DNA from: an uncultured Atopobiaceae bacterium
Lineage (GTDB): Bacteria; Actinomycetota; Coriobacteriia; Coriobacteriales; Atopobiaceae
Length of the DNA: 34,480 nt
Assembly (NCBI GenBank): GCA_944320975.1
Contig: CALUJM010000023.1
Location: 1-34,480 of the forward strand
Reading direction: 5' to 3'
Within the stretch, counting starts at the first letter, position 1, and each line of letters opens with the position of its first letter. A program made the translations under genes and the position numbers. The notes under the pieces are model-generated. The model was given only the letters and a program-made list of their open reading frames with translations. It did no database searches and was not told where the DNA came from. This document shows, piece after piece, positions 1-7,410 of this stretch.

Positions 1-431
1 GAGGGTGTCCCTGCACCCGGACAAGGAGCTCATGGTCGGCATGCTCTCCGACCTCGTCGACGAGGTCGGGCCCACCGAGGAGAGGCCGCTGGTGCTCCAC
101 ACCGACGGCGGCTCGGTCTACATGACCGGCGACTGGGCGTCGGCGTGCGAGGAGGGGCACGTCGTGCGCTCGATGTCGCGCAGGGCGAGGAGCCCCGACA
201 ACGCCCGCGCCGAGGGGTTCTTCGGCACGCTCAAGTGCGACTTCTTCGAGGGCAGGGACTGGGCGGGCGTGGGCTTCGAGGAGTTCGCCGCCGCGCTCGA
301 CCGCTACATCGAGTGGTACCGCAGCGGGAAGCTCAAGAAGGCGCTAGGATGGAAGACGATCCGGCAGGCCCGAGAGGGGCTCGCGGAGGCGGCGTAGCCG
401 GAATAGTCCGGAAAAACGTCCGGGGTCCCCA
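1..431 (+). mobile_element. Right end of an IS3-type insertion sequence
   Basis: The window opens inside an insertion sequence. Its transposase ends at 397, and the following 34 bases contain the direct pair GTCCGGAAAAACGTCCGGGG and end in CCCCA. Read from the outside, the end begins TGGGGACCCCGG, so it starts with the TG expected of an IS3-family terminus. The element probably ends at 431. The left end and its matching inverted repeat lie outside the window, so the boundary and target duplication cannot be confirmed here. Confidence 0.7.
2..397 (+). CDS. IS3-family transposase (OrfB, integrase core), C-terminal part
   Basis: The reading frame is open to the left edge, so this is the C-terminal 131 residues of a longer protein; the GTG at 5 is not a real start. 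It carries the second half of the DDE integrase catalytic core. A catalytic Asp lies in LHTDGGSVYMT, and the Glu lies in the run SPDNARAEGFFGTLK, followed by the usual YIEWY segment near the C terminus. This is the classic pattern of IS3/IS150-group OrfB proteins, which cut and join IS ends. It ends in TAG at 395-397, directly before the IS terminus. I cannot tell whether the upstream OrfA is intact. Confidence 0.88.
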   Translation, partial: RVSLHPDKELMVGMLSDLVDEVGPTEERPLVLHTDGGSVYMTGDWASACEEGHVVRSMSRRARSPDNARAEGFFGTLKCDFFEGRDWAGVGFEEFAAALDRYIEWYRSGKLKKALGWKTIRQAREGLAEAA

Positions 432-461
432 TGGTTGGCAGAATTAGTCACGCATCATGAT

Positions 462-493
462 TTTCATTCGAAAGCGCAAAAGATGGCTATACT
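462..493 (+). promoter_or_regulatory. Putative promoter and operator of the DeoR-family gene
   Basis: A good -10 hexamer, TATACT, lies at 488-493, 27 bases before the start codon at 521. Upstream, TTTC-N4-GAAA at 462-473 is a short inverted repeat in an AT-rich patch where a -35 would sit. Autoregulation by the DeoR protein is inference. No strong -35 is visible. Confidence 0.4.
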
Positions 494-520
494 TACGAAC
501 AGCCAATCGAAGGAGCCGTC

Positions 521-1270
521 ATGCCCGCACGCACCAACCGCATCCTGGAGATCCTGACCGAGCGCGAGCGCGTGGAGGTCTCGGCGCTGGCCGAGGAGCT
601 CGACGTCTCGCAGGTCACCATGCGCAAGGACCTAACCGAGCTCGAACGGCGCGGCCTCATCCGCCGCGAGCACGGCTTCGCGGTGCTGCGCAGTGCGGAC
701 AACGTCGAGGGGCGACTCGCCTATCACTACGAGGAGAAGCGCACAATCGCCCGGCGCGCCGCCGATCTCGTGCACGACGGCGACACCATCATGGTCGAGA
801 GCGGAAGCTGCTGCGCGCTGCTCGTGGCCGAGCTCGCCGCCGCGGGACGGGACGTGACCGTGGTCACCAACAGCGCCTTCATCGCGGGCTACGCGCGCGA
901 CGCCGCGAGCGTGCAGACGGTCCTTCTCGGCGGCATCTACCAGAAGGACTCGCAGGTCATGGTGGGTCCGATGGTGCGCACCTGCGTCGAGGGGTTCTAC
1001 GTGGACCTGCTCTTCGCCGGCACGGACGGCTTCTCGCCCCGCACAGGCTTCACCAACAGCGACCAGATGCGCGCCCAAGCCGTGCGTGACATGGCATCGC
1101 ACGCCGAGCGCGTCGTGGTGCTCACGGAGAGCGAGAAGTTCAGCCGCCACGGCACCGTCCCGCTCGCCCTGGACGAGAAGGACCTCGCCGTGATCACGGA
1201 CACGCACGTGAGCGCCGAGGCGCGCGCCGAGCTCGAGGCCGCCGGCGTCGAGCTCATCTGCGCGGGGTAG
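521..1270 (+). CDS. DeoR/GlpR-family transcriptional regulator
   Basis: This 249-residue protein has the two-domain plan of DeoR/GlpR sugar regulators. An N-terminal winged helix-turn-helix covers about residues 6-57, with RTNRILEILTERERVEVSALA and the recognition region VSQVTMRKDLTELERRGLIRREHG. A DeoR C-terminal sensor domain covers about 75-235 and normally binds a phosphorylated sugar. The length is typical of the family. The start is set by a strong AAGGAG ribosome site 6 bases before ATG 521. No sugar operon is adjacent: the IS end lies upstream and the next gene is convergent. The regulated pathway is therefore unknown; it may lie on the other side of the IS. Confidence 0.88.
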   Translation: MPARTNRILEILTERERVEVSALAEELDVSQVTMRKDLTELERRGLIRREHGFAVLRSADNVEGRLAYHYEEKRTIARRAADLVHDGDTIMVESGSCCALLVAELAAAGRDVTVVTNSAFIAGYARDAASVQTVLLGGIYQKDSQVMVGPMVRTCVEGFYVDLLFAGTDGFSPRTGFTNSDQMRAQAVRDMASHAERVVVLTESEKFSRHGTVPLALDEKDLAVITDTHVSAEARAELEAAGVELICAG

Positions 1271-1288
1271 GCGGCCGCGCCGGGCGTC

Positions 1289-1463
1289 GCGCCCGTTTTG
1301 GCCGGTGCCGGATTTCCGGCATCTGCGCGCGTGCCGGATTTCCGAGAAAAGCGTGCGGCGGGCACGCATATGCCCGGATTCCGGCACCGATACGCGCATA
1401 CGGCGGGATTCCGGCACCGCCGGGGCCGGCGCGCATATGCCCGGTTTTTGGCACCGCCGGGCC
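1289..1463. repeat. Dispersed palindromic element, locus 1
   Basis: This intergenic element has two forward units with core GTGCCGGATTTCCG (1305-1318, 1331-1344), then three inverted units whose cores end in GGCAC (about 1375-1387, 1405-1417, 1440-1454). Each unit is about 28 bp and joins a GGTGCC end to a GCATATGCGCG-like end, so the whole can fold as nested hairpins. It is almost collinear with 6417-6622. It fills the gap between the convergent DeoR and telA genes, starting 18 bases after one stop and ending 4 bases before the other. Confidence 0.85.
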
Positions 1464-1467
1464 TGAC

Positions 1468-2649
1468 CTATTCCGTTGCGCCACCCTCGCCGTCGCGGTT
1501 CATGCGCTCGGCATAGGTACGGGCGCGCTCGAGCTGGTCGTTGAGCACGTCGATCGTCTTGGAAAAGGACTCGTTGGCCTGCTCGCGGAACTTATCGATG
1601 CTGTCGAGCGTGGAGAAGACCGCATCATAGGCACGTCGCAGGGTCTCCGGAGAGACGCCGCTCGAGACCGCCTGCTGCTGCGTGCGCAGGGAGTTGTCCT
1701 GCAGAAGCTTGCTCGTGCGGTCGATCATGGCATCCGTGGTCTTGTTGACCGCGTCGATCTGGTCGAGCACGAGCTTCTGGTTCTCGAGCGACTGCGCCAC
1801 GATCACCGCCGTTCGCAGCGCGGTCACCGTGGTGGTCTTGGCACGCTCCACGCCGCGGACGAGCTGGTCGTTGTTCTGCTGGATAATGCCCATCGAGAGG
1901 TAAGCCTGGATGGTCACGGCCGCCTGCGTCTGCACGTCCTGGCGGCGCTGCCGCACGGCGAACAGGGCGTCTTTCTCGAGCGAGGACGCCAGCTCGACGT
2001 TGCCCGCCGCGCGCTCTCGGTCGATGCACGCCACGAGCTCGTCGTCGATGCTCGTGAGCAACTCGTTGGCGCGCTTGAGGGTGCCCAGGTTGCCCCAGAG
2101 GCTGCGGCGCTCCACGTTGAGGGCGGCGTTGTCCTTGCGCAGCAGGTCCTGGCCCTTGCCGAGCGACAGCAGAATGGAGTTGAGCTGCTGCTGGTTGGAC
2201 TCGTAGCGCTTGAAGTAGCGCTTCACGCGACTGGCAAAGGGCAGCGCACCCAGCAGGCGCTCGGCGAAGGTGTCCTCGCCTGGCGCGAGCTCGTCGACCT
2301 CGTTGCGCAGGTCCACGAGGCTCTTGGAGACCTGCTCCTGCGCGCCGCCGGTCTTGGACGTTGCAAGGGACTGCTCGAGGAAGCGGCTTGAGGTGCTGGC
2401 GGTCTCTCGGAAGGCGTCGGACCCCACCTCAAAGATCGCGTCGACCTCCTGCTTGAACTCCAGGCTCTGAGGCGGCAGGGCAGCCACGCGGGAGACCCAG
2501 GAACTGGCGTTGCCGCTCAGGCGCAGCAGCTCCTCGGAGCTCGGCGCGGGCACCTGCGCGAGGGCGCCCTCGGTCTTGACGGGCTCCGGCGCCGGCGTCA
2601 CCTCCAGGTCGAAGCTGTCATCGGGCGCGTCGAGAAGATCGTGTGCCAT
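1468..2649 (-). CDS. telA: TelA-family toxic-anion-resistance protein
   Basis: This 393-residue, largely alpha-helical soluble protein matches the TelA/KlaA family (B. subtilis YaaN). Diagnostic stretches are LPFASRVKRYFKRYESNQQQLNSI near residues 135-160, LTSIDDELVACIDRE, and AYLSMGIIQQNNDQLVRGVERAKTTTVTALRTAV in the second half. The family is linked to tellurite and other envelope stress, but its molecular role is unsettled. AGGAGA lies 6 bases before ATG 2649. It is the last of four co-directional genes (6278 to 1468) and follows the XpaC-like gene by 37 bases, matching the xpaC-yaaN pairing of Bacillus. A dispersed palindromic element starts right after its stop. Confidence 0.88.
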   Translation of the reverse strand: MAHDLLDAPDDSFDLEVTPAPEPVKTEGALAQVPAPSSEELLRLSGNASSWVSRVAALPPQSLEFKQEVDAIFEVGSDAFRETASTSSRFLEQSLATSKTGGAQEQVSKSLVDLRNEVDELAPGEDTFAERLLGALPFASRVKRYFKRYESNQQQLNSILLSLGKGQDLLRKDNAALNVERRSLWGNLGTLKRANELLTSIDDELVACIDRERAAGNVELASSLEKDALFAVRQRRQDVQTQAAVTIQAYLSMGIIQQNNDQLVRGVERAKTTTVTALRTAVIVAQSLENQKLVLDQIDAVNKTTDAMIDRTSKLLQDNSLRTQQQAVSSGVSPETLRRAYDAVFSTLDSIDKFREQANESFSKTIDVLNDQLERARTYAERMNRDGEGGATE

Positions 2650-2686
2650 GGTGGTCTCCTATCCTTGTGTCGGATCGTTCCTTCGA

Positions 2687-3376
2687 TTACGACAGTTCAT
2701 CGGTCGGCTCGCCCAGGGAGAGCTCGCTCGGGCGGTGCCCCAGGCGCTGCCGCAGGTAGTCGGAGCCCGTCTCTATCTGCGTCGAGGCACCCTCGACGAT
2801 GCCCGTGCGCATGCGGTCGAGCGCTCCGGCGACGTCAGCGCATTGCTCGTCGAGAGCCGTGACGTTTCTGCGCGCGCGATTGCTGGCTCGCCCGCCAAAG
2901 CCGAGGTATCGTACGTTGGTCACAAGCTGCTCCCACGCTCCGGGCAGCCAGGACGTCGCGAGCGAGAGCACGAGGTGGCGGTCCTCCTCGGCGCCTGCGG
3001 TCGTGAACTCGGGCAGCTCCACGAGCTCGGCCATCGAGCCCACCACGGTACGCAGACGCTCGGCCTCGGCGGAAATGCCGCGCGGCTCGTCTGCCTCGCA
3101 CGCTGCCTCGATGCGCGCCGCCATGTCGTTCACGGCCTGCGCGGATTCCTTGAGCGTGGGGTCGGCTCCCACGAGCGCGTCGAGGTCGATGGCGGCCACG
3201 TGCTTTGGCATGTTGAGCGAGGTCAGCAGCATCCAGGAGCCCGCGGACATGGCAGCGCCTGCCACGACGAGCGCAAGCTGCGCGACAAGGCTCGAGGCGA
3301 GAAGGACCGCGGAGGCAGCAAAGACAACAAAGACCGTCACCGCGACGCCCGTCACCAGTGCCTTGTCTCCTTGCAT
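2687..3376 (-). CDS. XpaC-like membrane protein (TelA partner)
   Basis: The start is set at ATG 3376, preceded by GAGAGGGGGG, giving 229 residues; the same frame runs further upstream without a better ribosome site. The N terminus has two adjacent hydrophobic segments (about 8-28 and 32-52). A charged, mostly helical cytoplasmic part follows with TLKESAQAVNDMAARIEAA and later SWLPGAWEQLVTNVRYL. The topology, size and position directly before telA match the XpaC family (once named for 5-bromo-4-chloroindolyl phosphate hydrolysis), whose biochemical role is not established. The assignment rests on context and topology more than on a sharp motif. Confidence 0.6.
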   Translation of the reverse strand: MQGDKALVTGVAVTVFVVFAASAVLLASSLVAQLALVVAGAAMSAGSWMLLTSLNMPKHVAAIDLDALVGADPTLKESAQAVNDMAARIEAACEADEPRGISAEAERLRTVVGSMAELVELPEFTTAGAEEDRHLVLSLATSWLPGAWEQLVTNVRYLGFGGRASNRARRNVTALDEQCADVAGALDRMRTGIVEGASTQIETGSDYLRQRLGHRPSELSLGEPTDELS

Positions 3377-3400
3377 TCGCCCCCCTCTCGAGCCTGATGG

Positions 3401-3468
3401 CCTGTCCCTTTTTGTCTGAACGAAAAAACACGTCCCCAATGTGCAGAAAACCTGTCCCGTTTTTACAG
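3401..3468. repeat. GGGACA-core phrase region at the stop of the SBP-VWA gene
   Basis: On the minus strand this region reads CTGTAAAAACGGGACAGG, then a GGGGACGTG block, then CAAAAAGGGACAGG. The first and last blocks are a diverged direct repeat. The TAA in the first block (3463-3465) is the stop codon of the preceding gene. It fits a family of GACA/TGTC-centred intergenic phrases found elsewhere in the window. Confidence 0.55.
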
Positions 3469-5106
3469 ATAGCCGCGTATCTCCTTGAAGGCGGAGGTGA
3501 GGTCGCCGCCCACGGCGTCGAAGACGCGGCCGCCCGTGAGCTCGGCGAGGCGGCCCATCTCGTCGGCGCTCGCCTCGCCAAACAGAATCGCGTAGACGGG
3601 GATGCCCTGCACCGCCTCGTTGGCCTCGTACCACTGCGCAAAGCCGTCAATGCCCGGGGCGTCGGTGTTCTCGCCGTCCGAGAAGAGCACGACGGAGGTC
3701 ACGTTGTCGTCCGCGCGGGTCTGCGCCGCCAGCTCGAGCGCGTGCTGGAGCGTGCCGTAGAGCGCCGTGCCGCCGAGCGCGGAGAGGTCGTTCACGTAGG
3801 AGCTCACGTCGGCGAGGTTTCCGTCCTCCCCCACCACGAGGTCCTTCTCGCTTTTTATTCCGGAGGCAAACTCCACAAAGCGAATCGTCTCGCGCGGCTG
3901 GAAGGTGAGCAGCGCCGCGGTGCCGTCCGCACCCGTCTCGGTGAGCGAGAGCAGGGCCGCCTTGAGGGCATCGAGGCGCTCGCCGCCCATGGAGCCCGAG
4001 GTGTCGATCTGGAAGACCATGTTTGCGGGCTTGCGCACCTCAGAGACCCAGCTGGAGAGCAGGGCGCGCACCGTCGCAAGCCGGTTGGGGAAGGGAATCT
4101 CGAAGACCATCCGCTCGTCATCGGGCGTGGTGGCGTCCGTGCGGCGGTGCGTCTCGTCGGCGATGCGCTGCTGGACGTCGTCGCGACGCAGGTAGTCCAC
4201 CAGCGCGCCGTAGGCAGCCTCGACCTTCTCGCCCCTGCCGGAGAGCAGCGTGAGCGGGTAGTCGGCCGTGATGACGCCGTCCTGCGGAATAACCTCGACG
4301 AGCTCGTCGTCCTGCAGGATGAGCGACTCGTAGTTGAAGACGCCGTCGACGGCTGAGGAGTCCTTGTCGTAGGCCTCCATGAGCCAGCCCGACGAGCCGC
4401 TCGCGAGAGCCTGCCCCTGCGCGAAGCGCGTGAGGTCGGCCGCCACCAGCGCGACGTCGTCGGCCGTGATGGCAGATCCCGTGCCGGAGAGCGCGGTCGC
4501 AAGCTCCACGAGCGCGGAGAAGCCGCTGTTGGACGAGACCGGGCTCGACATGCCGTAGGCAAACTCCCCGGAGGCCGCTGCGTCGACGACCTCCGCCCAG
4601 GTGGGGCTCTTCTCGTCCCAGCCGAGCTCCGCCGCACGGTCGCGCTTGACGCCGAGGACCACCGGCGTGCGCATGATCGAGGCCTCCTCCGAGACCAGCG
4701 CGCTCTTCTCGTCAAAAAGCGTCATGTAGGCGTTGGAGGGGAACCACGTTGCGTCGAAGTCGCCCTCGCCGGACATGACCGCCTCGGTGCCGTCGAGCGT
4801 GCCCTGGTAGGTGAGCTCCACGGTGATGCCGAGCTCGGTCTGCGCGTCCTCGAGGATGGGCAGCATGTCCTTGATCTCGGAGCCGGCGAGGACCCGCAGG
4901 GTCGTGCCGGCAACGTCAGGGTTAGCCTCGGGGTCGGGGCTGGGCTCAGGGTCGGCAGCGGGCTGCTCCTGCGCGTCGTCGGGCGCGGGATCGGCGGCGT
5001 CCTCGCGCGAGCACGCGGGCAGCGCCGCGGCGCAGACGAGCGCGCAGACCAGGGCGAGAAGGACGGTGAGCAGGCGTGTTCGCGGACGCGCGGCGGCAGC
5101 TGGCAT
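3463..5106 (-). CDS. Lipoprotein: solute-binding-like domain fused to a VWA domain
   Basis: This 547-residue predicted lipoprotein has a hydrophobic signal at residues 11-31 and the lipobox L-P-A-C with Cys32. A Pro/Glu/Asp-rich linker (about 35-64) follows. Residues about 68-345 resemble an extracellular type II solute-binding domain (TLRVLAGSEIKDMLPILED; TWFPSNAYMTLF; YPLTLLSG). Residues about 360-547 are a von Willebrand factor A domain with an intact MIDAS: D368-T-S-G-S, a Thr near 447 in GGTALYG, and Asp near 477 in FSDGENTD. VWA domains bind metal and protein partners, so this looks like a ligand- or metal-sensing surface protein. It starts 20 bases after the previous gene with AGGAGGGGAG before ATG 5106. 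No ABC permease is nearby. Confidence 0.8.
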   Translation of the reverse strand: MPAAAARPRTRLLTVLLALVCALVCAAALPACSREDAADPAPDDAQEQPAADPEPSPDPEANPDVAGTTLRVLAGSEIKDMLPILEDAQTELGITVELTYQGTLDGTEAVMSGEGDFDATWFPSNAYMTLFDEKSALVSEEASIMRTPVVLGVKRDRAAELGWDEKSPTWAEVVDAAASGEFAYGMSSPVSSNSGFSALVELATALSGTGSAITADDVALVAADLTRFAQGQALASGSSGWLMEAYDKDSSAVDGVFNYESLILQDDELVEVIPQDGVITADYPLTLLSGRGEKVEAAYGALVDYLRRDDVQQRIADETHRRTDATTPDDERMVFEIPFPNRLATVRALLSSWVSEVRKPANMVFQIDTSGSMGGERLDALKAALLSLTETGADGTAALLTFQPRETIRFVEFASGIKSEKDLVVGEDGNLADVSSYVNDLSALGGTALYGTLQHALELAAQTRADDNVTSVVLFSDGENTDAPGIDGFAQWYEANEAVQGIPVYAILFGEASADEMGRLAELTGGRVFDAVGGDLTSAFKEIRGYL

Positions 5107-5126
5107 GGCGGTTCTCCCCTCCTGCG

Positions 5127-6278
5127 CTAGTACAGCGCCTCGATGGTCTGAAGCATCACGTCGGCCACTTCGTAGCTGGGCGCCTGCGCGGCGTCGATGA
5201 AGGTGCCGTCGGCGGCGTAGCCGGTGAGACCGGCGGAGCCCACCTGCTCGGAGAAGGCGGCGGAGTTCGCGCCGTTCACGCGGAAGCCGTGCCGAGCTAT
5301 GACGCGGGCCATGTCGGGGTCGTTCTCGAGCACGTCCTGGACCCGCTGCCCGGCCTCGGAAAAGGCAACGACCACATGGTCAGAGAAGATCGTGGGCGCG
5401 GGATAGCAGATGCGCATCGCGTCGGTCACGCGCGAGGGCTCGTTCATCTGCGCCTCGAGGTACTGGCTCTCGTAGATGAGGGTGAGCGGCTGGTTGAGGG
5501 GCCCCTTGGAGAGGAAGGACTCCCACGGGCCCGAGGAGGATGACTGCGAGTAGCCCTGATCGAGGAAGAGCCGGGCGAGGGAGGTCGAGGCCTGCTCGCG
5601 GGCGGCGTCCTCGCTCGTGACCACGGCGTTGCCGTTGAGCACGTAGCTCGCAAGACTCAGGTACATGAGCGCGGAGTTGGACGAGCGCACGTCGGTCGTG
5701 GTGATCATGACGTTGCGGCTCGAGGGGTAGGCGTCGGATCCCGCAAGGTCCGTCCAGCGTCTGCCGTTTGCCACGGCGTCAAGGTAGGCGGCCATGTCGA
5801 GGTACCAGACACCGTCGCGCTTCTCGGCGAGGCCGTTTTGTTCGAGAACCGCAAGAACCGTGTCGCCCGTGGCGATGGCGAGCGGCGAGTAGAACGGACG
5901 AGATGTGGAGAGCACCGCGGCTCCGTGGACGTCCTCGATGTGCGCGGCGGCGATCTCGGAGGAGGGCGAGGCAAAGTCGGACTCCTCGATGTCCGCACGC
6001 TCTGCCATGGCCCAGGAGCCCGAGGTCGTGACCTGCACGTCGAGGCCGTGGCGCGCGAAGATCTCCTTGGCCTCGGGGTCGGCGAAAAGCGACTCCTTCT
6101 CTGAGCCGATGATGCCGCGGACCGTCGTGAGCTCCTGTTGCTGGACGGTGGGAGCGTCGTCGGTCGGCGGCTCGGCCGAGCCGAGCGCCTGCGGACCGAG
6201 CGCGATGGCGCCGGCCACCACGACCGCAGCGAGGATGAGGACCACACCGGCAACCAACGTCTTGGCTCTCGAGCCCAC
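5127..6278 (-). CDS. Membrane-anchored solute-binding-like protein
   Basis: This is the first gene of the TelA operon: 383 residues from GTG 6278 with GGGAG seven bases upstream. One uncleaved hydrophobic segment (about 8-30, TLVAGVVLILAAVVVAGAIAL) anchors an extracellular domain. That domain resembles substrate-binding folds (VRGIIGSEKESLF; TSGSWAMAERADIEESDFASPSSEIA; RNVMITTTDVRSSNSALMYLSLA) and parallels the solute-binding half of the next gene. No lipobox Cys is seen. I cannot name its ligand. Tandem placement with the SBP-VWA lipoprotein suggests that the two work as a pair on the outer face of the membrane. Confidence 0.65.
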   Translation of the reverse strand: MGSRAKTLVAGVVLILAAVVVAGAIALGPQALGSAEPPTDDAPTVQQQELTTVRGIIGSEKESLFADPEAKEIFARHGLDVQVTTSGSWAMAERADIEESDFASPSSEIAAAHIEDVHGAAVLSTSRPFYSPLAIATGDTVLAVLEQNGLAEKRDGVWYLDMAAYLDAVANGRRWTDLAGSDAYPSSRNVMITTTDVRSSNSALMYLSLASYVLNGNAVVTSEDAAREQASTSLARLFLDQGYSQSSSSGPWESFLSKGPLNQPLTLIYESQYLEAQMNEPSRVTDAMRICYPAPTIFSDHVVVAFSEAGQRVQDVLENDPDMARVIARHGFRVNGANSAAFSEQVGSAGLTGYAADGTFIDAAQAPSYEVADVMLQTIEALY

Positions 6279-6416
6279 CTGACTCCCTTCGAACGCATCG
6301 CATGCAGTAACGATACGTCTCAGAGGGGTCGTTCCCCCACCTGTGTGGGCCGGGCTTACGAAGCGCTTACGGTATCAAAGCTGATGCCGTGTGGCGGGGC
6401 GGGTCTCGGAGGCCTG
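6279..6416 (-). promoter_or_regulatory. Upstream region of the SBP/VWA/TelA operon
   Basis: This is the only space for a promoter of the four-gene operon. On the plus strand 6354-6371 reads GCTTACGAAGCGCTTACG, a direct repeat of GCTTACG around the palindrome AAGCGCTT, which is a plausible regulator site. A weak -10-like TATCGT is present on the minus strand near 6311-6317, but no convincing -35 is seen. Confidence 0.3.
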
Positions 6417-6622
6417 CGCCCGTTTTGACCGGTGCCTAATATCCGGCATCTGCGCGCGTGCCTGATTTCCGAGAAATGCGTGTTTTGGTGCCTGATTTCC
6501 GAGAAATGCGTGCGGCGGACACGCATATGCCCGGATTCCGGCACCGATACGCGCATACGGCGGGATTTTGGCACCGCCGGGGCCGGCGCGCATATGCCCG
6601 GTTTCCGGCACCGGCCCCCTTT
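6417..6622. repeat. Dispersed palindromic element, locus 2
   Basis: This is nearly the same element as at 1289-1463 and starts with the same GCGCCCGTTTTG. It has three forward units and three inverted units; the extra one is a 30-bp tandem copy beginning GTGCCTGATTTCCG and ending in GCGTGTTTTG (about 6458-6487). ATGCGTG / CACGCAT form the centre of the inversion. It begins about 10 bases after the stop codon of the minus-strand thi ABC ATPase gene, so it would be transcribed as that operon's 3' end. Confidence 0.85.
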
Positions 6623-6630
6623 TGAGAGGC

Positions 6631-7407
6631 CTAGCCCAGCAGGGCCATGACCTGGCGCTTGGCGGCGAGGTACTCGTCGGTGAGCTCGAAGCTCTCGCTC
6701 TCCACGCGGTCCACCTCGACGACGCCCGCCACGTGGCTGGGCTCCCCCGCCGACGGCGCGCCCGCGAGCACGTAGATGCGGCTCGCCATCGAGACCGCCT
6801 CGTCCACGTCGTGCGTGATCACCAGGGCGGAGAGCCCCAGCTCGGCCGCCACGTCCACGAACCAGCGGCGCACGTCCGTGCGCGTGAGGGCGTCGAGCGC
6901 CGAGAAGGGCTCGTCGAGCAGCGTCACGTCCGCGCCCATGAGGTAGGTGCGCAGGAACGCCGCGCGCTGCCGCATGCCGCCGGAGAGCTCGCTCGGCCAC
7001 TTGCGCTCGCAGCCCGCGAGGCCGAAGCGCTCGAACAGCGGCGCCGCCTTCGCGCGCGCCTCGTCGCGCCGCGCGCCCGCGAGCACGAGCGGCAGGCACA
7101 CGTTGTCGATGATGCGGCGGCTCGGCAGCAGCAGGTCCTTCTGGAGCATGTAGCTCACGCGACCGGGACGTCCGGTCACGTCCTCCCCGTGCAGGAGGAC
7201 GCGACCGGACACAGGAGTCGTGAGGCCGGCGAGGGCGTGCAGGATCGTGGTCTTGCCGCAGCCGGAGCGGCCCACGAGGCAGCAGACCTCGCCCGGCGCA
7301 ACGTCAACGGAGACGCCCTGGACGACGATGTGCTCGCCGTCCCAGGAAAGCGTCAGGTCGCGCGCCTCGAGCGCAGGGGCCACGTTCTTCTCGCCAGCCT
7401 GTGCCAT
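6631..7407 (-). CDS. thiZ: ABC transporter ATP-binding protein, thiamine/HMP type (ThiZ)
   Basis: This 258-residue ATPase energises the importer encoded upstream. Walker A is GRSGCGKTT (about 50-58), the Q-loop region is YMLQKDLLLP, the signature is LSGGMRQR, Walker B is VTLLDEP, and the H-loop is VITHDVDEA. It belongs to the nitrate/sulfonate/taurine/thiamine-precursor subfamily. ATG 7407 lies 3 bases after the stop of the binding-protein gene with GGAG inside that gene's end, implying translational coupling. Its position under a TPP riboswitch supports a thiamine pyrimidine (HMP) or thiamine substrate. The N terminus contains 'GEKN', encoded by one of the recurrent GAGAAGAAC words. Confidence 0.85.
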   Translation of the reverse strand: MAQAGEKNVAPALEARDLTLSWDGEHIVVQGVSVDVAPGEVCCLVGRSGCGKTTILHALAGLTTPVSGRVLLHGEDVTGRPGRVSYMLQKDLLLPSRRIIDNVCLPLVLAGARRDEARAKAAPLFERFGLAGCERKWPSELSGGMRQRAAFLRTYLMGADVTLLDEPFSALDALTRTDVRRWFVDVAAELGLSALVITHDVDEAVSMASRIYVLAGAPSAGEPSHVAGVVEVDRVESESFELTDEYLAAKRQVMALLG

Positions 7408-7410
7408 GCG

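Noticed and set aside
1468..6278. Calling the TelA operon a tellurite-resistance operon
   Set aside because: TelA-family names come from plasmid phenotypes. No TerC/TerD/TehB-type gene is present, and the partners are surface binding proteins, so the role is left open.
6453..6620. A protein-coding reading of the dispersed element (periodic FSEIRH / ESGHMR peptide)
   Set aside because: The periodic peptide arises from the 28-bp DNA units. There is no ribosome site, and the same DNA occurs at other loci in other frames.
1289..6622. CRISPR array
   Set aside because: The units are about 28 bp but change orientation midway, have no unique spacers of constant length, and no cas gene is present.
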